The translations under genes and the position numbers were made by a program. A stretch of 64,000 bases of DNA from Desulfovibrio aminophilus (GTDB taxonomy: Bacteria; Desulfobacterota; Desulfovibrionia; Desulfovibrionales; Desulfovibrionaceae). The notes beneath the pieces were generated by a model, which ran no database searches, had not been told where the DNA came from, and worked only from the letters and a program-made list of their open reading frames with translations. The stretch lies in contig NZ_JAMHGA010000043.1 of the NCBI RefSeq assembly GCF_023660105.1, positions 62,001 to 126,000 on the forward strand, in the 5' to 3' direction. The stretch's first letter is position 1. Every line of letters begins with the position of its first letter. Below are positions 9,918 through 19,660 of the stretch, piece by piece.

Positions 9918-10604
9918 TCAACCCCTTCCCAGGAGCCCCAGCTCCTGGAGGCTGGCGTGGCGGTCCTCGGTGACGATGAGATGGTCCAGCACGCGCAGGC
10001 CGAGATCCTTGGCGGCCCGGGCCAGCTGCGCGGTGAGGAGGATGTCCGGCTCCGAGGGCGCGGGGTCGCCGCCGGGATGGTTGTGCACCAGGATCAGGCC
10101 CAGGGCGTGGTGCTTCAGGGCCAGGGCCAGGATCTCCCGGGGGTAGACCGCGGTCTGGTCCACCGTGCCCCGGCTGACCCGCTCCCAGGCCAGGACCCGG
10201 TTCTTGGCGTCCAGCAGGGCGACCCAGAATTCCTCCGAGGCCGAGCGGCCGAAGCGGGCCCGGGCCGCGCGGACCACCTCGTCGGGGTCGGAGAGGACCT
10301 CGCGGGAGCGCAGCGGCGTCTCCGAGAGCCGGGCCCAGAGTTCGCGGATGAGCGTCCAGTGGGCGGCCAGGGCCGGGCCGAAGCCGTCCAGCTCCAACAG
10401 CCGCTCCTCCGGGGCCGCGAAGACCCCGGGCAGGCCGCCGAAGCGCGCCAGCAGGGCCTTGGCCAGGGGCTTGGTGTCCCGCCGGGGCAGGACCTGGGCC
10501 AGGAACAGTTCCAGGAGCTCGTAGTCGGCCAGGGACGAGGGGTCGCGGGCCAGACGCCCGCGCAGGCGGCTCCGGTGGCCGGTGTAGTGAGGACTTTTTT
10601 CCAT
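9918..10604 (-). CDS. radC: RadC family protein (JAB/MPN+ metalloprotease-like domain)
   Basis: A 228-residue protein. The N-terminal half has a helix-hairpin-helix-like segment (LLELDGFGPALAAH, about 68-81). The C-terminal half is the RadC JAB domain with the metal-binding motif LVHNHPGGDPAPSEPD (about 173-188). Family members are widespread; an early link to DNA repair is weak and the true activity is unknown. No convincing Shine-Dalgarno precedes the ATG at 10604. The AT-rich PLD-like gene ends 20 bases upstream, so the original upstream context of radC may have been lost when that gene arrived. Confidence 0.9.
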   Translation of the reverse strand: MEKSPHYTGHRSRLRGRLARDPSSLADYELLELFLAQVLPRRDTKPLAKALLARFGGLPGVFAAPEERLLELDGFGPALAAHWTLIRELWARLSETPLRSREVLSDPDEVVRAARARFGRSASEEFWVALLDAKNRVLAWERVSRGTVDQTAVYPREILALALKHHALGLILVHNHPGGDPAPSEPDILLTAQLARAAKDLGLRVLDHLIVTEDRHASLQELGLLGRG

Positions 10605-10624
10605 TTGGCGGTGGCCGCTGAAGA

Positions 10625-11893
10625 TCAGAATATTTCTACGTTAAATCCAAGGAACCGCAGCGCTTTTACTGTTCTTCTGTTGCATATCGGCACGTCATCT
10701 TTATTAATCCATCCATACAGATCTTGAATGCCAGAGCGTCCGATTTCTGTTGTCTTGAACGATTGATCATATATGCAGTTATACATTTTTATTATATAAT
10801 TGTCATTGCTGAATAGGAGATATTTTAGCATTCGTTTTACGGTATCGCAGTTGTTTCTTTCCATGAAGTGCTGCTTCATGGTCTTCAGTCCGCCTTTAAA
10901 GAATCTAAATCTGTCATGAATCGCATGGCAAATTGTGAGTGTATCAAATATATCACTATAGCTTAATGCTTCAATTGATTCTTCAGATTTAAAGTTCTCA
11001 TTAATTGTTTTATAGTTTGGTATGGCAGTGTCGAATAGGTAGGTGTCATCAAATTTAAACCAATCAAAAATATATATATTGGTATTGTTTATTGCATCGT
11101 CTGTAGCGAGTAGCGGTGCTTGGAGATAACTGTCTCCCGATGCGCATTTCTCGCGAATATAGCTTAAAAAACGATCAATTTCTATGCGAATTGGGATGTC
11201 TTCAGGGGTGGATTTGCGTTTGCCAAAATCGAGATATACTTTTTTAACAATGTTGAAGGCGTTGAGAAGTTTTTGATGTGATTTAGTATAGTTGATGATA
11301 AAGACATTAGTATCTTTTCTTTTTTGAGTGGCTATCACAACACTTGTTTGAGGCGCAATATTGCCGATAGTATTTTTGAGTTCTTTTTCAAATTCATTTG
11401 CGATTGATTTTGAATATCTATTTTCAAGATATTCATATTGGGCGATTATTTCATCTGTCAAAACCTCTGCTGACGACCAGTAGTTTTGATAAATTGCCAA
11501 TAGATTGTCGTATGTATCGCTTCCATTCTTTATTTCTAAACAAATTTCACTGTTCGAGTTGAATCCGTTCTCCGTCATGTTTGCGGAGCCGGTTATGACG
11601 CATCTGTTTAGAAAAATATAAATTTTCGAGTGAAATTTTTCTGATGTGAAGAACCGAATCTGGACACCCTTTTTTAATAATTTTTTGAGAGTGGTTGCTG
11701 GTGTGAACGGGCCGAGCCTGACAATCATCTTGACATCACATTTTTGGATAAGCATATGTTCGACCATATGCGCGTATGAAAAGAATGGGCTTGCAATATA
11801 AACATGAGTTGGGTTTAGCGAGTATTCTTGAAATGCGGCCCTTAAGCAACGTTGCCCCGTCCCGTTGTCCCAAATATGAGGAGAGGCATCCAT
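10625..11893 (-). CDS. Phospholipase-D-like (HKD) domain protein, AT-rich, probably acquired
   Basis: A 422-residue protein with strikingly low G+C for this window: many A/T homopolymer runs and A/T third positions. The N-terminal 120 residues resemble a PLD-fold domain: HSK at 88-90 and TGSANMTENGF at 101-111 give the HxK...GSxN pattern, preceded by VYIASPFF and VKMIVRLGPFTP. The usual Asp after HxK is replaced by Leu-Asn. Residues 125-422 are mostly helical, charged and unrecognised. Such single-HKD proteins include nucleases, among them restriction and defence effectors, but no substrate can be assigned. The start lies 3 bases after the holA stop, and AGGAGA within the last holA codons serves as its ribosome binding site. 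Signs of transfer are strong; no transposase or att repeat flanks it. Confidence 0.85.
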   Translation of the reverse strand: MDASPHIWDNGTGQRCLRAAFQEYSLNPTHVYIASPFFSYAHMVEHMLIQKCDVKMIVRLGPFTPATTLKKLLKKGVQIRFFTSEKFHSKIYIFLNRCVITGSANMTENGFNSNSEICLEIKNGSDTYDNLLAIYQNYWSSAEVLTDEIIAQYEYLENRYSKSIANEFEKELKNTIGNIAPQTSVVIATQKRKDTNVFIINYTKSHQKLLNAFNIVKKVYLDFGKRKSTPEDIPIRIEIDRFLSYIREKCASGDSYLQAPLLATDDAINNTNIYIFDWFKFDDTYLFDTAIPNYKTINENFKSEESIEALSYSDIFDTLTICHAIHDRFRFFKGGLKTMKQHFMERNNCDTVKRMLKYLLFSNDNYIIKMYNCIYDQSFKTTEIGRSGIQDLYGWINKDDVPICNRRTVKALRFLGFNVEIF

Positions 11894-11896
11894 ACG

Positions 11897-12871
11897 CTAT
11901 CTCCTACCGAATACGCCGGTCAGTTCGGCCACCAGCAGCTCCAGGGCCTGCTCGGGCTTGCGGCCGCCGCTCTTGACCCCCACCTCGGCCTCCAGGGCCA
12001 GGTCCAGGAGCCGGGCCAGGGCCGGGCGGCCCAGGCGGCGGGCCAGGGGGGTCTTGAGTTGCTTCACGTAGGGATGGACCTTGAGGTCGTCCTCCTCGCC
12101 GGAGGCCAGCATCCAGAGCAGCCGGGCCTCGCGGGCCAGGGCCCCGAGCAGGGGAAAGAGCATGCCCTCGGACTCGGCGCGGTTGTCCAGCACCCGCTTC
12201 CAAACCAGGACCGGGGACGCGCCCTTGGCCAGGGCGTCCAGCAGCGCGAAGAGGTCCATGTCTTCCTGGCCCCGGATCAGTTCCGCGTGCTCCTTGCGCA
12301 CGAGGCGGCCGTCGCCGGCGGCCAGGTCGAGCTTGTCCAGCTCCAGGGAGAGGGCCGCGGCGTCCAGGGGCAGCACCCGGCAGAGGGCCTCCTGGGCCCC
12401 GGGCTCGAAGGTCAGCGACCGCTCGGCCGCCCAGTCGCGTACGAAGGCGCGCAGGCCCTTCTCGTCCAGGCCCTTGGACTGCCAGACCCAGCCCGAGGAC
12501 TCGGCGTGCTTCCAGAGGCCGCGCTTGGTCAGCACGGCGGGGACCGGGGCCTTGTTGCGCTCCCAGACCCCCTCCAGGCAGAGGAAGACCCATACGTCGG
12601 AGTTGGCCGCGCGCAGGGCCTTGTCCAGGCGGTCCCAGGCCTCGGCCTTGAGGGCGTTGGCCCGGCGCAGGACCAGGACCTTGGGAGTGGAGAAGAGGCT
12701 CTTGAGGGTCAGGGCCTCCCAGAAGGCCCCGGGCAGCGGATCGGGCTCGTCGCCCCAGAAGACCTTGCGCTCGGCCGAGACCATGCCGCCCGAGGCGGCC
12801 AGGGCCTCCACCCGGCGGCGCAGCAGGACCGGATCTGGGCAGACGAGGATGGAATAACCCTGCCTGGCCAC
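11897..12871 (-). CDS. holA: DNA polymerase III subunit delta
   Basis: A 324-residue clamp-loader delta subunit. It begins with the family pattern (YSILVCPDPVLLRRRVEAL), has the divergent AAA+ core without a functional Walker A, the helical lid around LELDKLDLA, and the C-terminal KSGGRKPEQALELLVAEL collar helix. It opens the beta clamp for loading in replication. The start is GTG with AGGAGG six bases upstream, overlapping the lptE stop region. The order leuS-lptE-holA is the same as in many other proteobacteria. The final two codons AGG AGA are atypical Arg codons here and double as the ribosome binding site of the PLD-like gene. Confidence 0.9.
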   Translation of the reverse strand: MARQGYSILVCPDPVLLRRRVEALAASGGMVSAERKVFWGDEPDPLPGAFWEALTLKSLFSTPKVLVLRRANALKAEAWDRLDKALRAANSDVWVFLCLEGVWERNKAPVPAVLTKRGLWKHAESSGWVWQSKGLDEKGLRAFVRDWAAERSLTFEPGAQEALCRVLPLDAAALSLELDKLDLAAGDGRLVRKEHAELIRGQEDMDLFALLDALAKGASPVLVWKRVLDNRAESEGMLFPLLGALAREARLLWMLASGEEDDLKVHPYVKQLKTPLARRLGRPALARLLDLALEAEVGVKSGGRKPEQALELLVAELTGVFGRR

Positions 12872-12881
12872 GCCGCGCCTC

Positions 12882-13379
12882 CTAGTATCCCTGGGTCATG
12901 CGGTCCACCATCTGGCGCACGGCCAGTTCCGTGACGAGGTCGTCCACCGCGCTCTCCTCGCCGGGGAAGTAGGGCTCGGTCTGCATGACCTCGCCGGAGT
13001 CCCAGAGCACGGAGCCGTCCAGGGGCGAGGTCACCCGGGCCGAGACGTACAGGGTGGCGTTGTAGCGCAGGGTCTCTTCCTTGCGGTTGTAGACCGAGGT
13101 GTTGCGGATGTAGCGGCGGACCGTGATGCTCACCAAGCCCGTGGCCTGCTTGCGGTCCACCCAGCGGGCCCAGCCCCGGCGCGTGATCTCGTCGCGGAAG
13201 AGGTTGCGCAGCCGCGACTCCATCCAGGGGAAGATCGTGGGGTTCTCCACCCGCTCGATGTACAGGTCCCGGGCCTGGGGCGCGATGCTCACCGGCCCCT
13301 CGGAACCCAGGTTGTAGCCGCAGGACCCCGCCAGGAGCAGCAGGGCCAGGAGCGGGAAGAGCCGGACGATCCGCCGCAT
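12882..13379 (-). CDS. lptE: LPS-assembly lipoprotein LptE
   Basis: A 165-residue outer-membrane lipoprotein. Residues 1-20 form a lipoprotein signal (LLLLAGSC) with Cys20 as the acylated residue, followed by GYNLGSEG, the usual start of mature LptE. The remaining domain is alpha/beta with a conserved RVENPTIFPWMESRL segment and a C-terminal amphipathic helix. LptE plugs the LptD barrel that places LPS on the cell surface. GGAGG lies eight bases before the ATG. It lies between leuS and holA, its common genomic position. The long in-frame region upstream is antisense-type noise over leuS and is not part of the gene. Confidence 0.87.
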   Translation of the reverse strand: MRRIVRLFPLLALLLLAGSCGYNLGSEGPVSIAPQARDLYIERVENPTIFPWMESRLRNLFRDEITRRGWARWVDRKQATGLVSITVRRYIRNTSVYNRKEETLRYNATLYVSARVTSPLDGSVLWDSGEVMQTEPYFPGEESAVDDLVTELAVRQMVDRMTQGY

Positions 13380-13396
13380 GCCGTTCCTCCGTGGCC

Positions 13397-15892
13397 CTAG
13401 CGGGCCACGATGCTCACCAGCTTGCCGGGGATGAGCACGATCTTGGCGATCTCTTTGCCCTCCAGGTGCTTGGCCACGTTCTCCAGGCCCAGGGCCGCCG
13501 CGCGCACCTCCTCCTCGGAGGCGTCGGTGGCGAGCTTCGTCCGGCCGCGCACCTTGCCGTTGACCTGGACCACGACCTCCACCTCGTCGCGGGCCAGGGC
13601 GGCCTCGTCGTGGACCGGCCAGGGCTCCTCGGAGAGATGCGTGGAATGCCCCAGGACCTGCCAGAGCTCCTCGCAGAGGTGCGGGGCCACGGGCGAGAGC
13701 AGGGCCAGGGTGGTGGCCACGGCCGAGGACAGGACCCTCGGGCCCTCGGGCAGGGTCCGCAGCTCGTCCTTGGCCGCGTACAGCTCGTTGACCAGCTCCA
13801 TGAGCGCGGCCACGGCCGTGTTGAACTGGAAGGCGTTCTCGATGTCGCGGGTCACGCGGCGCGCGGTGTCGTGCTCCTTGCGCCGCAGCTCCTTGGCCCG
13901 GGGCGAAAGCTCGCCCTCCACCAGGGCGCAGGGCTTGACCGCCACGAGCGCGCCCTCCAGCTCCTCCACCAGCCGCCAGATGCGGCCCAGGAAGCGGTAG
14001 GCGCCCTCGATGCCCGCGTCGCTCCACTCCAGGTCCTTCTCCGGCGGGGAGGCGAAGAGGATGAACAGCCGGGTGGCGTCGGCTCCGTAGCGGCCGATCA
14101 TGGCGTTGGGGTCCACCACGTTGCCCTTGGACTTGGACATCTTGGCCCCGTCCTTGAGCACCATGCCCTGGGTCAGGAGGTTGGCGAAGGGTTCGTCCGA
14201 GACCGGATAGCCCTCGTCGCGCAGGATCTTGGTGAAGAAGCGGGCGTAGAGCAGATGCAGGATGGCGTGCTCGATGCCGCCGATGTACTGGTCCACCGGG
14301 GCCCAGTACTTGAGCGCGGCCGGATCGAAGGGCGCGGTGTCCAGGCGGGCGGAGGTGTAGCGCAGGAAGTACCAGGAGGACTCCACGAAGGTGTCCATGG
14401 TGTCCGTCTCGCGCCGGGCCGGGCCGCCGCACGCGGGGCAGGAGGCCTGGGCGAAGGAGTCCATGAACGGCAGGGGCGACTTGCCGTCGGTGCGCATGAC
14501 CGCGTCCTCGGGCAGGCGCACGGGCAGGTCCTCGGGCGGCACGCCCACGATGCCGCACTTCTCGCAGTAGACCACCGGGATGGGCGCGCCCCAGAAACGC
14601 TGGCGCGAAATGTTCCAGTCGCGCAGGCGGTAGTTCACCGTGGGCTTGGCCAGGTCCTTCTCGGCCAGGCGGGCGACGATGGCCTCCTTGGCCTTCTCGT
14701 TCTCCAGGCCGTCGAACTCGCCGGAGTTCACCAGGATGCCGGGGTCGGCGTAGGCCGCGGTCATGGCCGCCGGGTCCAGGGTTTCGCCCTTGGGCTGGAT
14801 GACCACCTGCATGGGAAGATCGTATTTGCGGGCGAACTCGAAGTCGCGCTGGTCGTGGGCGGGCACGGCCATGACCGCGCCGGTGCCGTAGCCCATGAGC
14901 ACGAAGTTGGCCACGTGGATGGGCATCTCCCGGCCGGTGAGCGGGTTGATGCAGTACGCGCCGGTGAACACGCCCTCTTTTTCGAGGTCCTCGGCCCCGC
15001 GCCTGATGCGGTCCATGTTCGCCACGTCGCGGCAGAAGGCGCGGACCTTCCCGGCCTCGGGCGAACCGGCGATGAGCTTCTCCACCAGCGGATGCTCGGC
15101 GGCCAGGCTCATGAAGGTGGCCCCGCAGAGGGTGTCCGGACGGGTGGTGAAGACCTCCACTGCCTCGTCCATGCCCTTGACCTGGAACTTCACCTGCGCG
15201 CCGACGCTCTTGCCGATCCAGTTGCGCTGCATGGTCAGCACGCGCTCGGGCCAGCCGCCCTCGAGCAGCTTCAGGTCGTCCAGCAGTTCGTCGGCGTAGG
15301 CCGTGATGCGCAGGAACCACTGCTCCAGCTGCTTCTGCTCCACCTCGGAGTCGCAGCGCCAGCAGCGGCCGTCCTCCACCTGCTCGTTGGCCAGCACGGT
15401 CTGGCAGGACTCGCACCAGTTCACCGGCGAGTTCTTGCGGTAGACCAGGCCCTTCTCCAGGAACTTGAGGAAGAAGAGCTGCTCCCATTTGTAGTACTCG
15501 GGCCGGCAGGTGGCCAGTTCGCGCCGCCAGTCGTAGGAGTAGCCCAGGCGCTTGAGCTGGGCGCGCATCTCCGCGATGTTGCCGTAGGTCCATTGGGCCG
15601 GATGCGACTTGTTCTTGATGGCCGCGTTCTCGGCGGGCAGGCCGAAGGCGTCCCAGCCCATGGGGTGCAGCACGTTGAAGCCGCGCATGCGCTTGTAGCG
15701 CGCCACCACGTCCGCGATGGAGTAGTTGCGCACGTGCCCCATGTGGATCTTCCCCGAGGGGTAGGGGAACATCTCCAGCACGTAGTACTTGGGCCGCGAG
15801 GGATCGACCTCGACCTCGAAGCAGCGGGACGAGGCCCACTCGTCCTGCCACTTGTTCTCGATGCGTTCCGGATCGTATTTGCCGAGCGCCAT
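13397..15892 (-). CDS. leuS: Leucyl-tRNA synthetase
   Basis: An 831-residue class I synthetase that charges tRNA-Leu. The HIGH-type motif is HMGH at residues 50-53, the editing domain occupies about 220-415 (with the [11 protein letters not shown] motif), and the KMSKS motif appears as KMSKSKGN near residue 587. The C-terminal anticodon and tail domains are complete. The start ATG at 15892 gives the canonical [16 protein letters not shown] beginning. It lies 16 bases after nusB and 17 bases before lptE. Confidence 0.97.
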   Translation of the reverse strand: MALGKYDPERIENKWQDEWASSRCFEVEVDPSRPKYYVLEMFPYPSGKIHMGHVRNYSIADVVARYKRMRGFNVLHPMGWDAFGLPAENAAIKNKSHPAQWTYGNIAEMRAQLKRLGYSYDWRRELATCRPEYYKWEQLFFLKFLEKGLVYRKNSPVNWCESCQTVLANEQVEDGRCWRCDSEVEQKQLEQWFLRITAYADELLDDLKLLEGGWPERVLTMQRNWIGKSVGAQVKFQVKGMDEAVEVFTTRPDTLCGATFMSLAAEHPLVEKLIAGSPEAGKVRAFCRDVANMDRIRRGAEDLEKEGVFTGAYCINPLTGREMPIHVANFVLMGYGTGAVMAVPAHDQRDFEFARKYDLPMQVVIQPKGETLDPAAMTAAYADPGILVNSGEFDGLENEKAKEAIVARLAEKDLAKPTVNYRLRDWNISRQRFWGAPIPVVYCEKCGIVGVPPEDLPVRLPEDAVMRTDGKSPLPFMDSFAQASCPACGGPARRETDTMDTFVESSWYFLRYTSARLDTAPFDPAALKYWAPVDQYIGGIEHAILHLLYARFFTKILRDEGYPVSDEPFANLLTQGMVLKDGAKMSKSKGNVVDPNAMIGRYGADATRLFILFASPPEKDLEWSDAGIEGAYRFLGRIWRLVEELEGALVAVKPCALVEGELSPRAKELRRKEHDTARRVTRDIENAFQFNTAVAALMELVNELYAAKDELRTLPEGPRVLSSAVATTLALLSPVAPHLCEELWQVLGHSTHLSEEPWPVHDEAALARDEVEVVVQVNGKVRGRTKLATDASEEEVRAAALGLENVAKHLEGKEIAKIVLIPGKLVSIVAR

Positions 15893-15908
15893 GTTCCTTG
15901 TCCCGTGA

Positions 15909-16370
15909 TCAGAATTTCTTGTCCACCCCGAGATCGCCGTTGTCCACGGTCTTGGCCGCGGCGTCCAGGATGCCGTTGATGAAGTTGCGCGAGTTCTCGT
16001 CCCCGAACTGCTTGGACAGCTCGATGCCCTCGTTGATGGCCACCTTGAGCGGGATGTCCGCGCAGTGGAGCATCTCGTAGAGCGCCAGCCGGAGGATGGC
16101 CAGCTCGACCTTGGCGATGCGGTGCAGCTTCCAGTGCTTGGAATGCTTGTGGATGATCTGGTCCAGCTCGTCGCGCTTGGACCAGACCCCGCGCGCCAGC
16201 TCCCGGGCGAAGTTCTTGACCTCGTCGGAGGCTTCGTCCAGGGCCGCCGGGTTCTCGGCGAAGGCCCACTCCAGCGAGGGCGCGGCCTCGGCCGGCGCGA
16301 ACGCCAATCCATAGAGCACCTGGAAGGCCAGGGTGCGGCCTGCCCGGCGCGTGCCTTTCTTCTGAGCCAT
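15909..16370 (-). CDS. nusB: Transcription antitermination factor NusB
   Basis: A 153-residue all-helical protein with the NusB N-terminus [15 protein letters not shown] and the conserved C-terminal [25 protein letters not shown]. NusB binds the boxA sequence of rRNA transcripts with NusE to prevent early termination. It begins 3 bases after the ribH stop, the very common ribH-nusB arrangement, and is probably translationally coupled. Confidence 0.95.
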   Translation of the reverse strand: MAQKKGTRRAGRTLAFQVLYGLAFAPAEAAPSLEWAFAENPAALDEASDEVKNFARELARGVWSKRDELDQIIHKHSKHWKLHRIAKVELAILRLALYEMLHCADIPLKVAINEGIELSKQFGDENSRNFINGILDAAAKTVDNGDLGVDKKF

Positions 16371-16373
16371 GCC

Positions 16374-16841
16374 TTAGAGCTGCTCCAGGACCCGGACGGT
16401 CTCCAGCACGGCCTGGGCGGCTTCCACGCCCTTGTTGCCGGCCTTGGACCCGGCCCGTTCGATGGCCTGTTCCAGGGTGTCGGTGGTCAGCACGCCGAAG
16501 CCCACCGGCACGCCGGTCTCCAGGGCCACATGGGCGATGCCCTTGACGCATTCCGTGGCCACGAAGTCGAAGTGCGGGGTCGCGCCCCGGATCACCGCGC
16601 CCAGGCAGATGACGCCGTCGTACTTGCCGGAGGCGGCGATCTTGCGGGCCACCACGGGCATCTCGAAGGCCCCGGGGATGCGGGTCAGGGTGATGTTCTT
16701 CTCGTCCGCGCCGTGGCGCAGGAGGTAGTCCAGGGCCCCGGCCACGAGCTTGTCCACGATGAAGTCGTTGAAGCGGGCGGCGATGAGGGCGAACCTGAGT
16801 TTCCCGGCCTCCAGCTTTCCCTCGATGGTCTTGATGCTCAT
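16374..16841 (-). CDS. ribH: 6,7-dimethyl-8-ribityllumazine synthase
   Basis: A 155-residue enzyme of normal length. Recognisable stretches are [10 protein letters not shown], the substrate loop [27 protein letters not shown] with the catalytic His, and [11 protein letters not shown]. It condenses the aminouracil from the RibD pathway with dihydroxybutanone phosphate from RibBA to give lumazine, the precursor of riboflavin. GGAGG precedes the ATG. It sits between ribBA and nusB; ribD and ribE are 9.5 kb away in this window. Confidence 0.97.
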   Translation of the reverse strand: MSIKTIEGKLEAGKLRFALIAARFNDFIVDKLVAGALDYLLRHGADEKNITLTRIPGAFEMPVVARKIAASGKYDGVICLGAVIRGATPHFDFVATECVKGIAHVALETGVPVGFGVLTTDTLEQAIERAGSKAGNKGVEAAQAVLETVRVLEQL

Positions 16842-16853
16842 ACGGTCCTCCGC

Positions 16854-18071
16854 TCAGTTCTTGCGGTTCTTCAGCTCCAGCAGGTGCCCGAGCTTTTCTT
16901 TCTTGGTGGTCAGGTAGTTCAGGTTCACCTCGCAGGCGTCCATTTCGATGGGCACCCGCTCCACGACCTCCAGGCCGTAGCCCTCCAGGCCGATGATCTT
17001 CTTGGGATTGTTGGTCATCAGGCGCATCTTGGACACGCCCAGGGAGACGAGGATCTGGGCTCCGGTGCCGTATTCGCGCAGGTCCGGCGCGAAGCCCAGG
17101 CGCTGGTTGGCCTCCACGGTGTCCAGGCCCTCGTCCTGGAGGTGGTAGGCCTTGATCTTGTTGCCCAGGCCGATGCCTCGGCCCTCCTGGCGCATGTAGA
17201 GCAGCACGCCCTTGCCCTCGCGGTTGATCTGGCACATGGCCGCCGAGAGCTGCTGGCCGCAGTCGCAGCGCATGGAGCCGAAGACGTCGCCGGTGAGGCA
17301 TTCGCTGTGCACGCGCACGAGCGTGGGCTCGTCCGGGTGGATGTCGCCCATGACCAGGGCGATGTGGGTGCGGTTGTCGGCCTCGGACTGGTAGGCCTTG
17401 GTGCGGAAGTGGCCCCAGCGGGTGGGCAGCTCGGCCTCGGCCACCTTGGTCACGATGTGCCCGCCGAACTTCATGCGGTAGCGGATGAGCTCGGCCACGG
17501 AGCAGATCTTCAGCCCGTGCTGCTCGGCGAAGGGCACGAGGTCGGGCATGCGGGCCATGTTGCCGTCCTCGCGCATGATCTCGCAGATGACCCCGGCGGG
17601 CTTGAGCCCGGCCAGGCGGCAGAGGTCCACGCTGCCCTCGGTCTGTCCGGCGCGCACGAGCACGCCGCCCTCGCGGGCGCGCAGGGGGAAGACGTGGCCC
17701 GGGGTGACGATGTCCTGGGGCTGCACCGTGTCGCCCACGGCGGTGAGGATGGTGGTGGCCCGGTCGAAGGCCGAGATGCCCGTGGTCACGCCCTCGCGGG
17801 CCTCGATGGAGACCGTGAAGTTGGTGCCGAACTTGGTCTGGTTCTGCTGGCTCATGAGCGGCAGCCTGAGCCGGTCGATGAGCTCGGGGTCCATGGCCAG
17901 GCAGATCAGGCCGCGGCCGTGCGTGGCCATGAAGTTGATGGCCTGGGGAGTGACCTTTTCCGCCGCGCAGACGAGATCGCCCTCGTTCTCGCGGTCCTCG
18001 TCGTCGACCATGATGACCATCCGGCCGCGCCGGATGTCCTCCATGGCCTCTTCAATGGTGCACAAAGGCAT
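16854..18071 (-). CDS. ribBA: Bifunctional 3,4-dihydroxy-2-butanone-4-phosphate synthase / GTP cyclohydrolase II
   Basis: A 405-residue fusion. The N-terminal RibB half has [12 protein letters not shown] (about 22-33), [10 protein letters not shown] and [14 protein letters not shown]. The C-terminal RibA half has the zinc-binding [19 protein letters not shown] pattern, [16 protein letters not shown], and TNNPKKI. The enzyme supplies both entry intermediates of riboflavin synthesis, from ribulose 5-phosphate and GTP. AGAGGTG precedes the ATG. A hairpin overlaps the leader just before that site. I see no FMN riboswitch upstream. Confidence 0.97.
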   Translation of the reverse strand: MPLCTIEEAMEDIRRGRMVIMVDDEDRENEGDLVCAAEKVTPQAINFMATHGRGLICLAMDPELIDRLRLPLMSQQNQTKFGTNFTVSIEAREGVTTGISAFDRATTILTAVGDTVQPQDIVTPGHVFPLRAREGGVLVRAGQTEGSVDLCRLAGLKPAGVICEIMREDGNMARMPDLVPFAEQHGLKICSVAELIRYRMKFGGHIVTKVAEAELPTRWGHFRTKAYQSEADNRTHIALVMGDIHPDEPTLVRVHSECLTGDVFGSMRCDCGQQLSAAMCQINREGKGVLLYMRQEGRGIGLGNKIKAYHLQDEGLDTVEANQRLGFAPDLREYGTGAQILVSLGVSKMRLMTNNPKKIIGLEGYGLEVVERVPIEMDACEVNLNYLTTKKEKLGHLLELKNRKN

Positions 18072-18082
18072 GGTTCACCTCT

Positions 18083-18102
18083 CTCGGCCACGCGAGGCCG
18101 AG
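18083..18102 (-). promoter_or_regulatory. Hairpin in the ribBA leader next to the ribosome binding site
   Basis: Perfect 7-base stem CTCGGCC/GGCCGAG with a 6-base loop, ending only 3 bases upstream of AGAGGTG that serves ribBA. A short structure like this may modulate translation. It lacks the conserved elements of an FMN riboswitch. Confidence 0.35.
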
Positions 18103-18315
18103 TGGGTCCCGGCGGCCGCTGATGTGTCAAAGAATCGCAATCCCGTTTCATAGCCCAAAAGCCCCCCCAGGGGGAAGAGGGGGGAGGCGACAAAATTCAT
18201 CGAACAAATTCAGCTTATTGGGTTGAATATCCCGCCTCCGACTTGATTCTTGCCAAATCCGGCGGCCTGGGTCATCACCGGACGAGACGCCGCGATCGGC
18301 GTCGGGAGGTTGAAA

Positions 18316-18891
18316 ATGAAGAAGTCCATGGGAGCCGGAACCCTGGCCATGCCCACTCCGGTCTGGCTGGTGGGGGCCTATGACGCCGAGGGCAAGGCCA
18401 ACGCCATGACCGCCGCCTGGGGCGGCATCTGCTGTTCCAAGCCGCCGTGCCTGGCCGTGTCCCTGCGCGCGGCCACCTACACCCACGGCTGCATCATGGC
18501 CCGTCGGGCCTTCACCGTGAGCGTGCCCTCGGCCGAACAGGCCGACCTGGCCGACGCCTTCGGCCTGGTCTCGGGTCGCGACGCGGACAAGTTCGCCGCC
18601 ACCGGCCTCACCCCCGTGCGCGGCGGCCAGGTGGACGCGCCCTACGTGGGTGAGTTCCCCCTGGTGGTGGAGTGCAAGGTGCTCTTCGTCCACGAGCTGG
18701 GCCTGCACACGCAGTTCGTGGGCGAGATCGTGGACGTGCTGGCCGAGGAGTCGGTGCTCAACGAGGCGGGCAAGGCCGTGATGGAGAAGGTCCGGCCCGT
18801 GCTCTACGACCCCTCGGGCCGGGTCTACCACGCCACCGGGCCGGTGCTCGGACCGGGCTTCTCCATCGGCAGGAAGCTGGTCGGGAAATAG
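18316..18891 (+). CDS. Flavoredoxin / flavin reductase family protein
   Basis: A 191-residue FMN-binding split-barrel protein of the flavoredoxin type known from Desulfovibrio, where it passes electrons in sulfite and thiosulfate metabolism. It has the family pattern MPTPVWLVGAYDAEGKANAMTAAWGGICCSKPP and SLRAATYTHGCI, the FMN-contacting loop. I chose the ATG at 18316 because GGGAGG lies six bases upstream; an in-frame extension upstream has no support. It is the first plus-strand gene after ribBA (divergent) and ends 2 bases from the convergent glycosyltransferase. The role here is inferred from the family. Confidence 0.88.
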   Translation: MKKSMGAGTLAMPTPVWLVGAYDAEGKANAMTAAWGGICCSKPPCLAVSLRAATYTHGCIMARRAFTVSVPSAEQADLADAFGLVSGRDADKFAATGLTPVRGGQVDAPYVGEFPLVVECKVLFVHELGLHTQFVGEIVDVLAEESVLNEAGKAVMEKVRPVLYDPSGRVYHATGPVLGPGFSIGRKLVGK

Positions 18892-18893
18892 GG

Positions 18894-19604
18894 CTACATC
18901 GCGGCCTGGACCGCGACATCCGGGACCGGGCCGCGCCGCTCCGCCGCCAGCCGGTCGAGCAGGTGCATCTGCCGCCGCGACAGGGCGCGGGCGTCCAGGC
19001 TGCGGCCGGAGTCGTAGGTGGCCACGATGTCGTCGATGAGCCGCAGGCTTTTGGCCCGGCGGCTCCAGAGGCGGATGTTCAGGAAGTCGGCCTCGTAGCG
19101 GCCCTTGTGCACCCAGCCGCCGCAGCGCGTGACCACCAGCTCGCGCGAGATCGAGAGGCAGAGCGGGTCCACGTTGCACTGGCGGATGGGATCGCGGCCG
19201 GGCTCGTCCTCGGGGATGAACGGCTTGTCGAAGGCCAGGCTCGTGTCGATGCGGGCCACCACCATCTCGGCGTCCCGATGCTCCAGGTAGGCGGCCAGGG
19301 CGTGGGGTTTGAGCGAGTTGTCGTCGTCCAGGAACAGGACGCGCTCGCCCCTGGCGATCTTGAGCAGGATGTCGCGGATGCCGTTGCCCCAGTCCTCGTC
19401 CTTGGGCAGGTCCAGGAAACGGGCCAGGCCCAGGTCCGGCGGCCGCTCCCCGCGCACCCCGTCGAAACCCACGAGCATCTCCACCGCGCCCTGGGGCAGG
19501 CCCGCGAAGTCCGCCGCCGCGCGCACCGAGCGCACGGCCGCCGCGAGGGCCTTCGGCCTGCGCCCCGTGCTGGGCGTGATGATGGAGAAAATGGCGGGTT
19601 GCAT
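18894..19604 (-). CDS. Glycosyltransferase family 2-like (GT-A fold) protein
   Basis: A 236-residue protein of GT-A type: the N-terminus AIFSIITPSTGRR is the nucleotide-sugar-binding strand, and FLDDDN (about 102-107) supplies the metal-binding DxD motif. There is no transmembrane segment, so it is cytoplasmic. The only promoter-like sequence upstream is a sigma-28-type site (19661-19688), which would place the gene in the flagellar late class and suggests a role in flagellin or filament glycosylation; that is inference. The ribosome binding site before ATG 19604 is weak. It is convergent with the flavoredoxin gene with a 2-base gap. Confidence 0.78.
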   Translation of the reverse strand: MQPAIFSIITPSTGRRPKALAAAVRSVRAAADFAGLPQGAVEMLVGFDGVRGERPPDLGLARFLDLPKDEDWGNGIRDILLKIARGERVLFLDDDNSLKPHALAAYLEHRDAEMVVARIDTSLAFDKPFIPEDEPGRDPIRQCNVDPLCLSISRELVVTRCGGWVHKGRYEADFLNIRLWSRRAKSLRLIDDIVATYDSGRSLDARALSRRQMHLLDRLAAERRGPVPDVAVQAAM

Positions 19605-19660
19605 GAAACCGTCCGTGGTTTCGGCCCCCGAAGGGGTCTGTCATCCCTGATCTGCGGAAC

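Noticed and set aside
10605-11896. Mobile element around the PLD-like gene
   Set aside because: No transposase, integrase, terminal inverted repeats or tRNA-type attachment site could be seen at either edge. The gene is reported as probably acquired, without naming a mobile element.
18072-18250. FMN riboswitch upstream of ribBA
   Set aside because: The conserved FMN-aptamer segments are not present; only a short hairpin near the ribosome binding site is visible, so I report the hairpin instead.
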